From positions 1 through 40,782 of the forward strand of contig WTHB01000185.1 in assembly GCA_011523305.1 (NCBI GenBank): a DNA stretch of 40,782 nt. Reading direction: 5' to 3'. Both the position numbers and the translations under genes were made by a program. The notes below the pieces were generated by a model. That model made no database searches. It had not been told where the DNA came from and was given only the letters and a program-made list of their open reading frames with translations. The DNA comes from Planctomycetaceae bacterium (GTDB lineage Bacteria > Planctomycetota > Planctomycetia > Pirellulales > UBA1268). This document shows, in pieces, positions 16,752 through 24,751 of this stretch; within the stretch, counting starts at the first letter, position 1; every line of letters starts with the position of its first letter.

Positions 16752-17819
16752 TCACAGAATCAGCATCGCATCGCCATAACTGAGCAGCCGGTAGCGGGCC
16801 GCGATCGCCTCGGCGTAGGCCCGGCGGATCAGGTCATGGCCGACAAGACTGCTAACCAGCACCATCAGGGTCGTTCGCGGCATGTGAAAGTTGGTCAGCA
16901 GACAGTCCACCGCATGGAAGGCAAACCCCGGTCGGATGTAGAGACTGGTCGGACCGGTGTACGGCTCAACCGAGCCACCGAGGGCTGCCGTCTCGAGCGA
17001 ACGCACCGCTGTTGTGCCAACTGCCAGCACGCGGCCTCCCCGACGGCGGGTCTCGCGGATCGCCGTTGCGGTCTCTGCCGGGACCGAGCACCACTCAGAG
17101 TGCATCGGATGGTCGGCAATCTGCGGTGTGCCAATTGGCCGAAAGGTGTCGAGACCGACGTGCAGCGTGACCTCGGCCCGTCCCACCCCCCGGTCGCTCA
17201 GGTGACGGAGCACATCCGGCGTGAAGTGCAGTCCCGCTGTCGGTGCAGCAGCCGACCCCGGCTGGCGAGCAAAGACCGTCTGGTACCGCTCAACATCGGC
17301 ACCACGGGCCTCACCGCCCCGGATGTAGCCCGGCAGCGGCACTCTACCGATCCGTGCCAGCACCGTCGGCGTGCTCTCATCTGTCCCAGGATTGACCAGC
17401 CAGGTGCCGCCCTCCCCTCGGCCAGCAAGCGTGAGTTCGCCAGCGTCGTTTCCGGCACCATCAACCAGCACGATCCGCTCGCCGACTTGGGGCCGCCCCC
17501 GGGTCTTTGCCAGAATCGACCAGTGGCGATGGCCACACGTATCGACATCAGCAAGGTAAAGCCCCTCCCAGCGGCCGCCCGTCTCGGCCCGCCGCCCCAC
17601 CAGCCGGGCTGGCACCACCTGCGTGTCATTGACCACCACGAGGTCGCCCGGGCTAAGCAACTCCGGCAGGTCGCGGATGCAGGCATGTCGCACCGCCCCG
17701 GCCGCCCGGTCGACAATCAACAGCCGGGCAGCTGCCCGGTCTACCAGCGGCTCCTGGGCGATTAACTGCGGGGGCAGATCGTAGTCGTAGTAGTCGACGG
17801 TATCGGCAGCGGTCTCCAT
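16752..17819 (-). CDS. queA: tRNA preQ1(34) S-adenosylmethionine ribosyltransferase-isomerase
   Basis: QueA transfers and isomerises the ribosyl group of SAM onto preQ1 at tRNA position 34, forming epoxyqueuosine. The 355-residue product has the family landmarks YDLPPQLIAQEP at the N-terminus, NDTQVVPARL, SAAAPTAGLHFT, LHVGLDTFRP, MHSEW and LLTNFHMPRTTL. ATG 17819 gives the usual family length. A longer frame continues upstream to 18554, but that part is antisense to rsmH and is rejected. queA is divergent from rsmH across 123 bp. No other queuosine gene is in the window. Confidence 0.97.
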   Translation of the reverse strand: METAADTVDYYDYDLPPQLIAQEPLVDRAAARLLIVDRAAGAVRHACIRDLPELLSPGDLVVVNDTQVVPARLVGRRAETGGRWEGLYLADVDTCGHRHWSILAKTRGRPQVGERIVLVDGAGNDAGELTLAGRGEGGTWLVNPGTDESTPTVLARIGRVPLPGYIRGGEARGADVERYQTVFARQPGSAAAPTAGLHFTPDVLRHLSDRGVGRAEVTLHVGLDTFRPIGTPQIADHPMHSEWCSVPAETATAIRETRRRGGRVLAVGTTAVRSLETAALGGSVEPYTGPTSLYIRPGFAFHAVDCLLTNFHMPRTTLMVLVSSLVGHDLIRRAYAEAIAARYRLLSYGDAMLIL

Positions 17820-17837
17820 GAACGCAAGCCTACCGCG

Positions 17838-17878
17838 CCGCCGTCCTGCCCCCGCATGGCGACGGCGGGGTGTAGAAT
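17838..17878 (+). promoter_or_regulatory. Hairpin plus possible -10 element upstream of rsmH
   Basis: In the queA/rsmH divergent gap, CCGCCGTC (17838-17845) and GACGGCGG (17861-17868) are perfectly complementary 8-nt arms. They are followed after 2 nt by TG and TAGAAT (17873-17878), a reasonable extended -10 box, 64 nt before the rsmH ATG. No -35 box is visible. The hairpin could be an operator or chance in GC-rich DNA. Confidence 0.3.
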
Positions 17879-17942
17879 CTGCTGGCGGGAACCGCTCCTT
17901 GCCACAGCCCCGCCCAGTCCACCCCCGAACGATACGCCCCGC

Positions 17943-18833
17943 ATGACTGCATTCCCGTCCGCCAGTAAGCATGTCAGCGTGATGCCGCGGGAGTCGCTCT
18001 CGTTCCTTGCCCTTGAGCCAGGCATGACGGTTGTCGATGGCACCCTCGGCGGCGGTGGCCACACCCGCCTGCTGGCTGAGGCTATCGGCCCAACCGGCCG
18101 GGTGATCGCCATCGATCGTGACCCCGCGGCAATCGAGCGGGCCGCGAGCGAATTGGCTGGCCTGCCAATCCGGTTCGCCCAGGCCAACTTTCGGGATCTC
18201 CCGGAAGTGCTCGATGCGGTCGAACTCGACGCCGTCGATGCCGTGCTGCTCGATGTGGGCCTGTCGAGTGACCAACTCGCCGACCGCAGCCGAGGATTTT
18301 CCTACGAGTCCGATGGGCCGCTCGACCTGCGGTTCGATCCGACCGAAGGCGAGCCCGCGTGGCGTCTGGTCAACCGGCTGCGTCCCGAGACCCTCGCCGA
18401 TCTGATCTATGAGTTCGGAGAAGAGCGGTACAGCCGCCGCATTGCTCGGAAGATTGCCAAGGTTCGGGAACGGCAGCCGATCGAATCGGCTCGGGACTTT
18501 GCCAAGCTGGTCACTTCCGCAATCCCCCGCCAGTCGCCGCCCTCCCGCATTCATCCTGCAACCCGCACCTTTCAGGCCCTCCGCATCGCCGTCAATGAAG
18601 AATTGAAGTCACTGCGGATCGCGTTGGAACGGATCCCGGACTGCCTCCGTTCCGGCGGCCGCCTCGTGGTGATCTCGTTTCACTCACTCGAAGACCGGCT
18701 TGTGAAAACGGCATTTCGCAGCCCGCAGACCTGGAACCGCCTGACCCGCTCGCCGCTTGAACCGCAGGCTGATGAAGTGGCCGCCAACCCCCGGTCGCGG
18801 TCTGCCCGGCTCCGGGCTGCCGCGAGAATCTGA
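17943..18833 (+). CDS. rsmH: 16S rRNA (cytosine1402-N4)-methyltransferase
   Basis: RsmH (MraW) methylates N4 of C1402 in 16S rRNA. The 296-residue protein shows HVSVMPRESL, the SAM motif VDGTLGGGGHT, IDRDPAAIERA, LLDVGLSSDQL, HPATRTFQALRIAVNEEL and VISFHSLEDRLVK, all family landmarks. ATG 17943 puts the conserved HVSVM at the usual distance from the N-terminus. No clear Shine-Dalgarno is seen. In most bacteria rsmH starts the dcw cell-wall/division cluster, followed by ftsL and ftsI. Here it is followed by a LysM membrane protein and then a peptidase, in line with the reduced division clusters of planctomycetes. Confidence 0.97.
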   Translation: MTAFPSASKHVSVMPRESLSFLALEPGMTVVDGTLGGGGHTRLLAEAIGPTGRVIAIDRDPAAIERAASELAGLPIRFAQANFRDLPEVLDAVELDAVDAVLLDVGLSSDQLADRSRGFSYESDGPLDLRFDPTEGEPAWRLVNRLRPETLADLIYEFGEERYSRRIARKIAKVRERQPIESARDFAKLVTSAIPRQSPPSRIHPATRTFQALRIAVNEELKSLRIALERIPDCLRSGGRLVVISFHSLEDRLVKTAFRSPQTWNRLTRSPLEPQADEVAANPRSRSARLRAAARI

Positions 18834-18981
18834 GCAAACCGGGAGAACCAGCCACAATCTTTTTTGCCCACGCCGATCTGGCGACGACGACTCGGTTTCA
18901 GCAGAATCCCCCCGGTCTTCCCACGGGATGACCGCCGCCCCCGGACAGGTCGGGGCGACGACCGGTTCGGGTGGAGAACAG

Positions 18982-19797
18982 ATGGGACGAGAATCGCGAT
19001 TCCTGCTGGCACTGCTCGGCCTGCTGGCCGGTGTATTCGTCGCAGCGCTCTCGTTAAAACTGTTTGTACCCCGTCCACCACAAGGCACTGGCCCCGATAT
19101 CCACGCACCATCGCCGGCCAGTATTGCGGAACTCGTTCCACCGCCAGACCTCACCCCCAGCCCCGTTGCAGCGGCGCCCTGGGATAGGCCACCCGATGAC
19201 GCCACCCCAGCGCCCAGCCGGTTCTCCGCGCCGGTCACGCCCACGGTGCCCCCTCCCGACACCGCATCGGCAGACAGCCCACTGACGGCGATTGAACCGG
19301 CCGACGTGCCGACCTTCACCGCCATCTCACCACCGCCCGCACCGCCCCTGCCGGTAACAGCCCCACCCCCCAGCCTGTCGCCATCAGGTGATGCCACCAC
19401 CGGGGAAAACGTGGTGGTGCCAGTTGCCGCTGTCACAGCCGCAGCAATCGCCACGCCCGCGGTCACCACTGCGGCACCACAGAACCAGCAGCCTGCAGCT
19501 CTTTCGCCGTCTTCTCCTCCGCTCAGCAACGCCCCTGCCTTTTCACCGCCGCCTGCCTTTCCCCCACCACCGACACCAGCAACGGTGATGCCGGGGCAGC
19601 CCTACACGGTGGCAGCAGGAGACTCCTGGTGGGGAATCGCTGAGCAGGCCTACGGTGACGGCCGGCTCTACCGCAGTCTGTTCGCCTGGAACCGCGCCCT
19701 CGACCCCCGCGTCTCACTGGCAGAGGGGACGACGCTGGAAATTCCTGCCCGCGATCGACTGCACCTTGCCTGGCCCCAGTTAACGCCGGCCAACTGA
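18982..19797 (+). CDS. Single-pass membrane protein with Pro-rich spacer and C-terminal LysM domain
   Basis: The 271-residue product has an N-terminal membrane anchor (about residues 7-28, LLALLGLLAGVFVAALSL). About 170 residues rich in Pro, Ala, Ser and Thr follow, then a LysM domain from about residue 203 (YTVAAGDSWWGIAEQAYG, ending LEIPARDRL). LysM domains bind glycans with N-acetylglucosamine, so it probably spans the periplasm to touch peptidoglycan. ATG 18982 has GGAG 5 nt upstream; in-frame starts at 18928 and 18757 are weaker. It occupies the position of ftsL after rsmH and shares its topology (short inside, one helix, long outside), but has no sequence likeness to FtsL that I can see. 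Confidence 0.8.
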   Translation: MGRESRFLLALLGLLAGVFVAALSLKLFVPRPPQGTGPDIHAPSPASIAELVPPPDLTPSPVAAAPWDRPPDDATPAPSRFSAPVTPTVPPPDTASADSPLTAIEPADVPTFTAISPPPAPPLPVTAPPPSLSPSGDATTGENVVVPVAAVTAAAIATPAVTTAAPQNQQPAALSPSSPPLSNAPAFSPPPAFPPPPTPATVMPGQPYTVAAGDSWWGIAEQAYGDGRLYRSLFAWNRALDPRVSLAEGTTLEIPARDRLHLAWPQLTPAN

Positions 19798-19814
19798 ACC
19801 GCCCCGCCTCCCAC

Positions 19815-19832
19815 CCAGAGAAACCGCTCTGG
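19815..19832 (+). terminator. Hairpin after the LysM gene, possible weak terminator
   Basis: CCAGAG and CTCTGG form a perfect 6-bp stem with loop AAACCG, starting 17 nt after the LysM stop and followed by TTCC. The T-run is too short for a strong intrinsic terminator. Confidence 0.3.
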
Positions 19833-19914
19833 TTCCGGGTTCGCAGCACCGCTACCGTCCGCCCCTCATCGCTGTCGGCGGCATCGTCGACGCCGCCCTC
19901 GGAGAGTCTGACGC

Positions 19915-20895
19915 ATGCAGTTCGGTCGCACCGCCCTTCGGCTCCTTGTTCCAGCCCTCCTAACACTCTGCACCATCCTGCCTCTGGGGTCCCTCCAGGC
20001 AGCCGGGTACCGGACGGCCAACTTCATCATTGAAGCTCCGACCGAGCAGCTCGCCCGCCGGATCGGTGACGCCGCGGAGCAATACCGCCACGATCTGGCG
20101 ATTGAATGGGTCGGACAGCCACTCCCCCGCTGGAGTCGACCATGCCCAATCACAGCGCAGGTCGCTCCCGCCCTCGGTGCCGGTGGCGCGACCAGCTTCG
20201 TCTTTGATCGTGGCGAGGTCTTCAACTGGACCATGACCATCCAAGGCAGCGAAGAGCGGGTGCTCGACTCCGTGCTTCCCCACGAGATCACCCACACCAT
20301 CTTCGCCAGTCACTTTCGCCAGCCGCTGCCCCGGTGGGCCGATGAAGGTGCCTGCACCACGGTCGAGCACCCAGTCGAACGCGCCCGCCAACACCGGATG
20401 CTAATTGAGTTCCTTCGCACCGGTCGCGGCATCGCCTTCCCGGAAATGTTCGCCATGCGGGAATATCCGGCCGATGTTCTGCCGCTCTACTCGCAGGGCT
20501 ACTCCCTCGCTCGCTACCTGATCGAACGCGGCGGCCGCCGCCGCTACGTCGCCTTCGTTGGCGACGGCTTGGCCACCGACAACTGGGCTGCCGCACTCGG
20601 CCAGCACTACGGCATCAACGACCTTGGACGGCTGCAGACCATCTGGCTTGACTGGGTGAAGCATGGCTGTCCTGCTCCGCCAGCAGCAATCGCCGCCGCC
20701 CTGCCCAGCCCTCAGGCCTGGTCACCCACTGCACGGGGACAGAGCCCCGACCCCACCGCGAGCCAGCATCAGCCACGCCCACAACGATTGGCCACAACCG
20801 CCGGCCGGCAATCGATCTATGCGATGCAGGCCCAACGGACTCAGCGACAACTGCCCGAGACCTCCACGGCAGACCCCTTCATCATCCGCCGGTAA
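19915..20895 (+). CDS. Exported peptidase-MA-like zinc metalloprotease (gluzincin type)
   Basis: The 326-residue protein starts with a signal peptide (basic MQFGRTALRL, hydrophobic core, ending near SLQAAG at about residue 29). It has the zinc motif HEITH at residues 123-127 and a likely third ligand Glu144 in WADEGAC, the HExxH-x(16)-E spacing of peptidase-MA-like gluzincins. YSQGYSLARYLIERGG follows, also typical. The last 80 residues are a Pro/Gln/Ala-rich tail. GGAGAG lies 8 nt before ATG 19915, and a 6-bp GGCGGC/GCCGCC hairpin lies at 19877-19897 just before it. The 3' end overlaps the convergent cdsA gene by 14 bp. The substrate is unknown; several such planctomycete proteins are annotated only as hypothetical. 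Confidence 0.8.
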   Translation: MQFGRTALRLLVPALLTLCTILPLGSLQAAGYRTANFIIEAPTEQLARRIGDAAEQYRHDLAIEWVGQPLPRWSRPCPITAQVAPALGAGGATSFVFDRGEVFNWTMTIQGSEERVLDSVLPHEITHTIFASHFRQPLPRWADEGACTTVEHPVERARQHRMLIEFLRTGRGIAFPEMFAMREYPADVLPLYSQGYSLARYLIERGGRRRYVAFVGDGLATDNWAAALGQHYGINDLGRLQTIWLDWVKHGCPAPPAAIAAALPSPQAWSPTARGQSPDPTASQHQPRPQRLATTAGRQSIYAMQAQRTQRQLPETSTADPFIIRR

Positions 20896-21838
20896 CCAGC
20901 ACCGTCATGTGATAGAAGACGGGGGCGGCGAAACAGATCGAGTCGATTCGATCGAGCACGCCACCATGTCCGACGACGAGCGTGCCATAGTCTTTCACGC
21001 CGCGGTCGCGTTTGATGGCCGACATCGTCATGCCGCCGGCAAACCCCATGACTGCCACCACCAGGCCAGCAAGGGCAGCCTGCCAGGGCTCAAAAGGAGG
21101 AGCCGCCCACCAGAGCACCGAGGCCAACAACGCCGTGCTGGTGGCACTGCCCAGCAGGCCTTCCCAGGTGCGATTGGAACTGACCGCCGCCGCCACCAAC
21201 CGCTGCCCCAGCATCCGGCTCCAGACATACTGCATGCAATCTGCAAACTGGACCAAGAGAATTAAAAAGAAGAGCAGACGAAAATTGGCGTCCCGGCCCC
21301 CATTCACGCCAACGGCAACCGGCAGGGCCAGCAGTGCCGGCGCAAACGAGAGGCAGTAGACACAAACCACAAGCCCTGCCTGAATCTTGGCCGTCCGTTC
21401 CAGAAACCGCTTGTAGTCACCCGCCACGGCCGCCCGGGCCAGCACAAACAGCGTGGCGTACACCGGCAGGAAGACACTGTAGATGTCGTAGCGATTGAGC
21501 CCCACCAACACATAGTGAAGCGGCGTGAACAGAAAGAACACCCAGAACAACGCCCGGTGGTCCCCCTTACGGGTTGGCGTCAGTGTGATGAACTCTCGCA
21601 GCGCCCAGAATGAGACCAACCCAAAGAGCGTGACCGTGGCAGTCGATCCCAGCCAGAACGCAGCGGCCAACACGGTGCACAGCACCCACCAGCCACGAAT
21701 TCGCAGATTGAACGTCCGCACGGCGGCCGCGTCGATGCCCCGATCAGGATGACGCTTGAGAAACTGGCCGACACCAGTGACCACCGAAAGGAGCAGCAGG
21801 ACCCCGGCAACCAGGGCGATGGTACGAAGATCGTTCAC
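20882..21838 (-). CDS. cdsA: Phosphatidate cytidylyltransferase (CDP-diacylglycerol synthase)
   Basis: CdsA makes CDP-diacylglycerol from CTP and phosphatidic acid, the branch point for membrane phospholipids. The 318-residue protein is very hydrophobic, with about eight membrane segments. Near its C-terminus it has the CdsA signature SAIKRDRGVKD, then GHGGVLDRID, which carries the acidic residues that bind metal and CTP. The start is GTG 21838 with only a weak upstream GGA, so a few residues of uncertainty remain. It follows plsC by 45 bp, so the two enzymes of consecutive steps are co-transcribed. Its 3' end overlaps the convergent peptidase gene by 14 bp. Confidence 0.93.
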   Translation of the reverse strand: MNDLRTIALVAGVLLLLSVVTGVGQFLKRHPDRGIDAAAVRTFNLRIRGWWVLCTVLAAAFWLGSTATVTLFGLVSFWALREFITLTPTRKGDHRALFWVFFLFTPLHYVLVGLNRYDIYSVFLPVYATLFVLARAAVAGDYKRFLERTAKIQAGLVVCVYCLSFAPALLALPVAVGVNGGRDANFRLLFFLILLVQFADCMQYVWSRMLGQRLVAAAVSSNRTWEGLLGSATSTALLASVLWWAAPPFEPWQAALAGLVVAVMGFAGGMTMSAIKRDRGVKDYGTLVVGHGGVLDRIDSICFAAPVFYHMTVLVTGG

Positions 21839-21883
21839 GACTCGTTTGTTCCGGAGGGTGACCCGCAGTGCGGCCCCACCAGC

Positions 21884-22552
21884 CTACTCCTTGAGCGACA
21901 GGACCGCCCGCCGGGCCCGGGTGAGAAAATCAAACTTGGCTTCATCGCGTTCCAGCCACAACGGGGGGCCGAAACTGATACAGGACAGCAACGGTACCGG
22001 CAGGAACTCTCCGCGGGGCAGCACCCGATTGAGATTGTCGATGTGCACGGGCACCAACTCAATGTCGGGCCGCTTCTTCGCCAGGTAGAACAGCCCACTC
22101 TTGAACTCACCGATCTCGCCGGTGACGCTGCGGCTGCCCTCTGGAAACACAATCAGCGAACGACTCGTGCCGGCCTCGCGAAGCATCAAGTCAACCGGAC
22201 TCTGGTGCACTTTGATATCGGTGCGGTCAATAAGGATGGCATTGAAGACCTCTTGAGCCAGCCACCGCCGGACCGCTCCCCGGGACCAGTAGTCTTTGGC
22301 TGCCACCGGCCTGGTCAGTTCCCGCACCGACCGCGGCAATGATGCCCAGATCAAGAGCGCATCGAGATGACTGGTGTGGTTGGCAAAATAGACCCGCTGA
22401 CAGGTGTCAGGCTGGCTGGCAATCCACCGAACACTGGCCCCTGCCAGCAACCGAGCCAGCCCGGCCAGACCGAGGCCGGTGAGCCGACAGAGCGGCGACC
22501 GACTGACCGACTGGTCTCGTTGGGGTGCAGGCATGTCAGCAGGGGCAAGCAT
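21884..22552 (-). CDS. plsC: 1-acyl-sn-glycerol-3-phosphate acyltransferase (PlsC family)
   Basis: The 222-residue protein has the acyltransferase motifs NHTSHLD (residues 58-64, catalytic His and Asp) and FPEGSRS (136-142, phosphate binding), and a VPVHI segment further on. It transfers an acyl chain to lysophosphatidic acid to give phosphatidic acid, the substrate of the next gene, cdsA. Its hydrophobic N-terminal stretch fits membrane association. ATG 22552 is used; a TTG 9 nt upstream and an ATG at 22534 are possible. The upstream MBL gene ends 35 bp before it. Confidence 0.92.
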   Translation of the reverse strand: MLAPADMPAPQRDQSVSRSPLCRLTGLGLAGLARLLAGASVRWIASQPDTCQRVYFANHTSHLDALLIWASLPRSVRELTRPVAAKDYWSRGAVRRWLAQEVFNAILIDRTDIKVHQSPVDLMLREAGTSRSLIVFPEGSRSVTGEIGEFKSGLFYLAKKRPDIELVPVHIDNLNRVLPRGEFLPVPLLSCISFGPPLWLERDEAKFDFLTRARRAVLSLKE

Positions 22553-22587
22553 CGTGGGCAACAGACAGAGGAAACGCAGCAGGCCGA

Positions 22588-23262
22588 TCAGGCCAACGGC
22601 ACGAACGGATTGTGACGCTTCTCGTGACCAATGGTGGTCGGCTCACCATGGCCGGGTAGCACTACCGCCGTGTCGGGAAGAGCGTACAGGTGCGTGACAA
22701 TTCCCTCGGCCAACGCGGCAAAATCGCCATCGGGGAAGTCGGTGCGGCCAACCCCCTCATAAAACAATACATCGCCGGCAAACACCAGCATCGGCTCAGC
22801 CGCAAACCAGAAGACGACATGGCCCCGCGAATGGCCGGGGATCTCGGCAACATCGGCTTTAAACCTCCCCACCACAAGAGGCTCCCCCCCTCGCAGCAGG
22901 GCGTCTGCTGGCGGGCTCGTCACCGACACGCCGTATCCCGCCGAAAGATTGGCGACCGGGTCGGTCAGTTTGTCGGCATCGCCGTGACCGATCAGGACAG
23001 GCAGTTCAGGCCATCGCTCCCGCATTGGGGAGACGCCGGCAATATGGTCGGAATGGCCATGGGTCAGCACGATTGCCGCCGGTTCCAGCCCCAGTGCTTC
23101 GATGGCGGCTATCACCGCATCGGGCTCAAAGCCCGGATCGATCACCAGACAGGCCGCCTCACCCACCCGCCGCAGCAGGTACGTGTTCTCAAAAAAAGGA
23201 CGGGAAACAACCCGAAAGACCTCAAACGGTCCAGTTGACACCAGCGGCGTGAGCGTGGCCAT
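22588..23262 (-). CDS. Metallo-beta-lactamase-fold hydrolase (glyoxalase II-like)
   Basis: The 224-residue protein has the metal-binding motif THGHSDH (67-73), His144 in PGHSRGH, Asp164 in FAGDVLF, and a final HGEPTTIGHE. These ligands match the two-metal site of glyoxalase II-type hydrolases, which cleave thioesters such as hydroxyacylglutathione, although many relatives have other substrates. GRTDFPDGD, a common feature of this group, is also present. ATG 23262 places ENTYLL at its usual place near the N-terminus, but there is no good ribosome site. A GTG at 23406 is in frame, but the extension is low-complexity. It heads a probable operon with plsC and cdsA, with no obvious metabolic link. 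Confidence 0.88.
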   Translation of the reverse strand: MATLTPLVSTGPFEVFRVVSRPFFENTYLLRRVGEAACLVIDPGFEPDAVIAAIEALGLEPAAIVLTHGHSDHIAGVSPMRERWPELPVLIGHGDADKLTDPVANLSAGYGVSVTSPPADALLRGGEPLVVGRFKADVAEIPGHSRGHVVFWFAAEPMLVFAGDVLFYEGVGRTDFPDGDFAALAEGIVTHLYALPDTAVVLPGHGEPTTIGHEKRHNPFVPLA

Positions 23263-23311
23263 GCGGGCAGCAGTCGTCAAAAAGGGCGGTGGAGCGGGCG
23301 ATGAAACAGCA

Positions 23312-23333
23312 CCCCGTCCAGCGGTGGACGGGG
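23312..23333. other. Perfect 9-bp GC-rich inverted repeat
   Basis: CCCCGTCCA (23312-23320) and TGGACGGGG (23325-23333) enclose a GCGG loop. It lies 50 bp upstream of the MBL gene start and would fold in that gene's leader RNA or serve as a protein-binding palindrome. No T-run follows on either strand, so it is unlikely to be an intrinsic terminator. Confidence 0.45.
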
Positions 23334-23636
23334 CCCCATGAATCGCTACTTTACCCGGAAACGGCTGCCATGAGCCGAGATTTTTGGCGTAGCCCGGCAG
23401 GAACACGATCGCTACCGTTTCTCAGCCTGGTCTCCACCCGGCGTGCAGCGGGTCGGAGGTCTGGCCGTGACGAATGGCCCGGTCATTCGCATTATGCGGG
23501 TGAGGCGGTTCCCCGTGTGAAAGACAACGTGACACGAGCTCGCAGAGCGATAACCCCATAGATGGATCGACCACCCTCGACATCACGATCGCGGTTCCGC
23601 GACGGGGTGGTGTCATCAAGCAATGAAAGCGTTACT

Positions 23637-23641
23637 GGAGG
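23637..23641 (+). promoter_or_regulatory. Shine-Dalgarno site deciding the start of the DUF1571 gene
   Basis: GGAGG with an 8-nt spacer to ATG 23650. It favours this ATG over the in-frame ATG at 23623, which has no ribosome site. Confidence 0.65.
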
Positions 23642-23649
23642 ATGCTGGC

Positions 23650-24585
23650 ATGAGCGGATCAGGGAAGAGTCTTACGGCACGGCTGCCGCACCGCACCGCA
23701 GGTCCGTTCCAACGGCGGCGAACCTGGCTCGTCTGGGCCCTGCTTCCCTGCCTCGCCACCCCACTGCTCCGGGCCGATGACTCGGCTGCCACACCTCCCG
23801 GCCTGATGCCCAACGGCGGAACGGCTCAGGGCAACGTCAATGCCGCCGAGGCTGTCGCCAACACCACCCCCGGCCAGCACCCGTTGGAACCCGCCCTCGC
23901 CATGGCAGCGAAGGGGCTGGCCAGCATTCAAGCCAACATTCGCGACTACTCCTGCACCGTCGTCAAACGTGAACGCATCGGTGGAGAACTGAAGCCCCAT
24001 GAGTACATGTTCGCAAAGGTTCGCCATGAACCGTTCAGCGTCTACCTCTACTTTCTCGCCCCTGACGACGTGAAGGGCCAAGAGGTGATCTACGTAAACG
24101 GCCGCAACGAGGGCAACATGCTTGCCCATGCTGGCAGTGGCGTGCGGGCGATGGTCGGCACCGTCGCTCTCGACCCCCAGAGTATGCTGGCCATGCAGGG
24201 TAACCGCTATCCAATCACCGAACTGGGTGTGGAAAATCTCGCCAAGCGACTTGTTGAGGTGGCCGAACACGACAAGCAGTTTGGTGAATGTGACGTCAAC
24301 TTCCTGCCCCAGGCGAAGGTCAATGGCCGGCTCTGCACGTGCGTGCAGGTGACCCACCCCGTGCCCCGCCGGAACTTCCGCTTCCATCTGGCGCGGGTCT
24401 ACATCGATGACGAACTCCTGATTCCGATTCGGTACGAAGCCTACGACTGGCCGACAGAACAGGGTGGCCAGCCCTCGCTCATGGAGGAGTACACCTACAT
24501 GAACGTGAAGATCAACAATGGCTTCACCGACGCTGACTTTGATCCGGCCAACACCGCGTACAAGTTCAACGTCACTAAGAAGTAG
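23650..24585 (+). CDS. DUF1571-domain exported protein
   Basis: The 311-residue protein has a long basic N-region and a hydrophobic signal segment (TWLVWALLPCLATPLL, about residues 25-40), so it is probably exported. The mature part contains IRDYSCTVVKRERIGGEL, VYLYFLAPDDVKGQEV, YVNGRNEGNML, then RVYIDDELLIPIRYEAYDWP and EEYTYMNVKIN. This is the DUF1571 pattern, an abundant planctomycete family of unknown function whose fold resembles the LolA/LolB lipoprotein carriers. Which ligand it carries, if any, is unknown. It stands alone between a divergent lipid operon and the convergent giant-protein operon, with hairpins after its stop. Confidence 0.85.
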   Translation: MSGSGKSLTARLPHRTAGPFQRRRTWLVWALLPCLATPLLRADDSAATPPGLMPNGGTAQGNVNAAEAVANTTPGQHPLEPALAMAAKGLASIQANIRDYSCTVVKRERIGGELKPHEYMFAKVRHEPFSVYLYFLAPDDVKGQEVIYVNGRNEGNMLAHAGSGVRAMVGTVALDPQSMLAMQGNRYPITELGVENLAKRLVEVAEHDKQFGECDVNFLPQAKVNGRLCTCVQVTHPVPRRNFRFHLARVYIDDELLIPIRYEAYDWPTEQGGQPSLMEEYTYMNVKINNGFTDADFDPANTAYKFNVTKK

Positions 24586-24614
24586 CCGCCGATTCGGCCT
24601 TTGCCCGTGGCAGA

Positions 24615-24711
24615 CTGTAGCGCACGTCTACCACTACAGGATGCGACAAGTGGCTCCCCAGAAACACCTCGGCTTGGGCGGGAGTTGCCCACGCGGGCTG
24701 TTTTCGCCCGC
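24615..24711. terminator. Two hairpins between convergent genes, possible bidirectional terminator
   Basis: In the 166-bp convergent gap, CTGTAG (24615-24620) pairs with CTACAG (24634-24639), and GCGGGC (24693-24698) pairs with GCCCGC (24706-24711) around loop TGTTTTC. A further GGGC/GCCC stem (24676-24690) abuts the second. Their position between two converging stops is right for termination, but neither has a clear T-run. Confidence 0.45.
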
Positions 24712-24751
24712 ATACGCAGGCAAGGGCTACGAGGGCATTTTCCACGCACAG

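Larger units (their letters stand above)
23263..23649. other. 387-bp divergent intergenic region with a strong hairpin
   Basis: The region separates the minus-strand MBL-plsC-cdsA operon from the plus-strand DUF1571 gene, and so should hold both promoters, though no convincing -35/-10 pair was found. Its clearest element is a perfect 9-bp stem at 23312-23333. A weaker ACCCG/CGGGT stem lies near 23436-23453. No gene, tRNA or repeat is visible. Confidence 0.5.

Noticed and set aside
17820-18554. N-terminal extension of the queA reading frame by about 245 residues
   Set aside because: It is antisense to rsmH, which has full family motifs. QueA motifs start only after ATG 17819, and the remaining length equals the family norm.
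19140-19600. Pro-rich tract of the LysM gene as a nucleotide repeat array or CRISPR
   Set aside because: Repetition is only at the level of CCN codons, with no constant repeat unit or spacer length.
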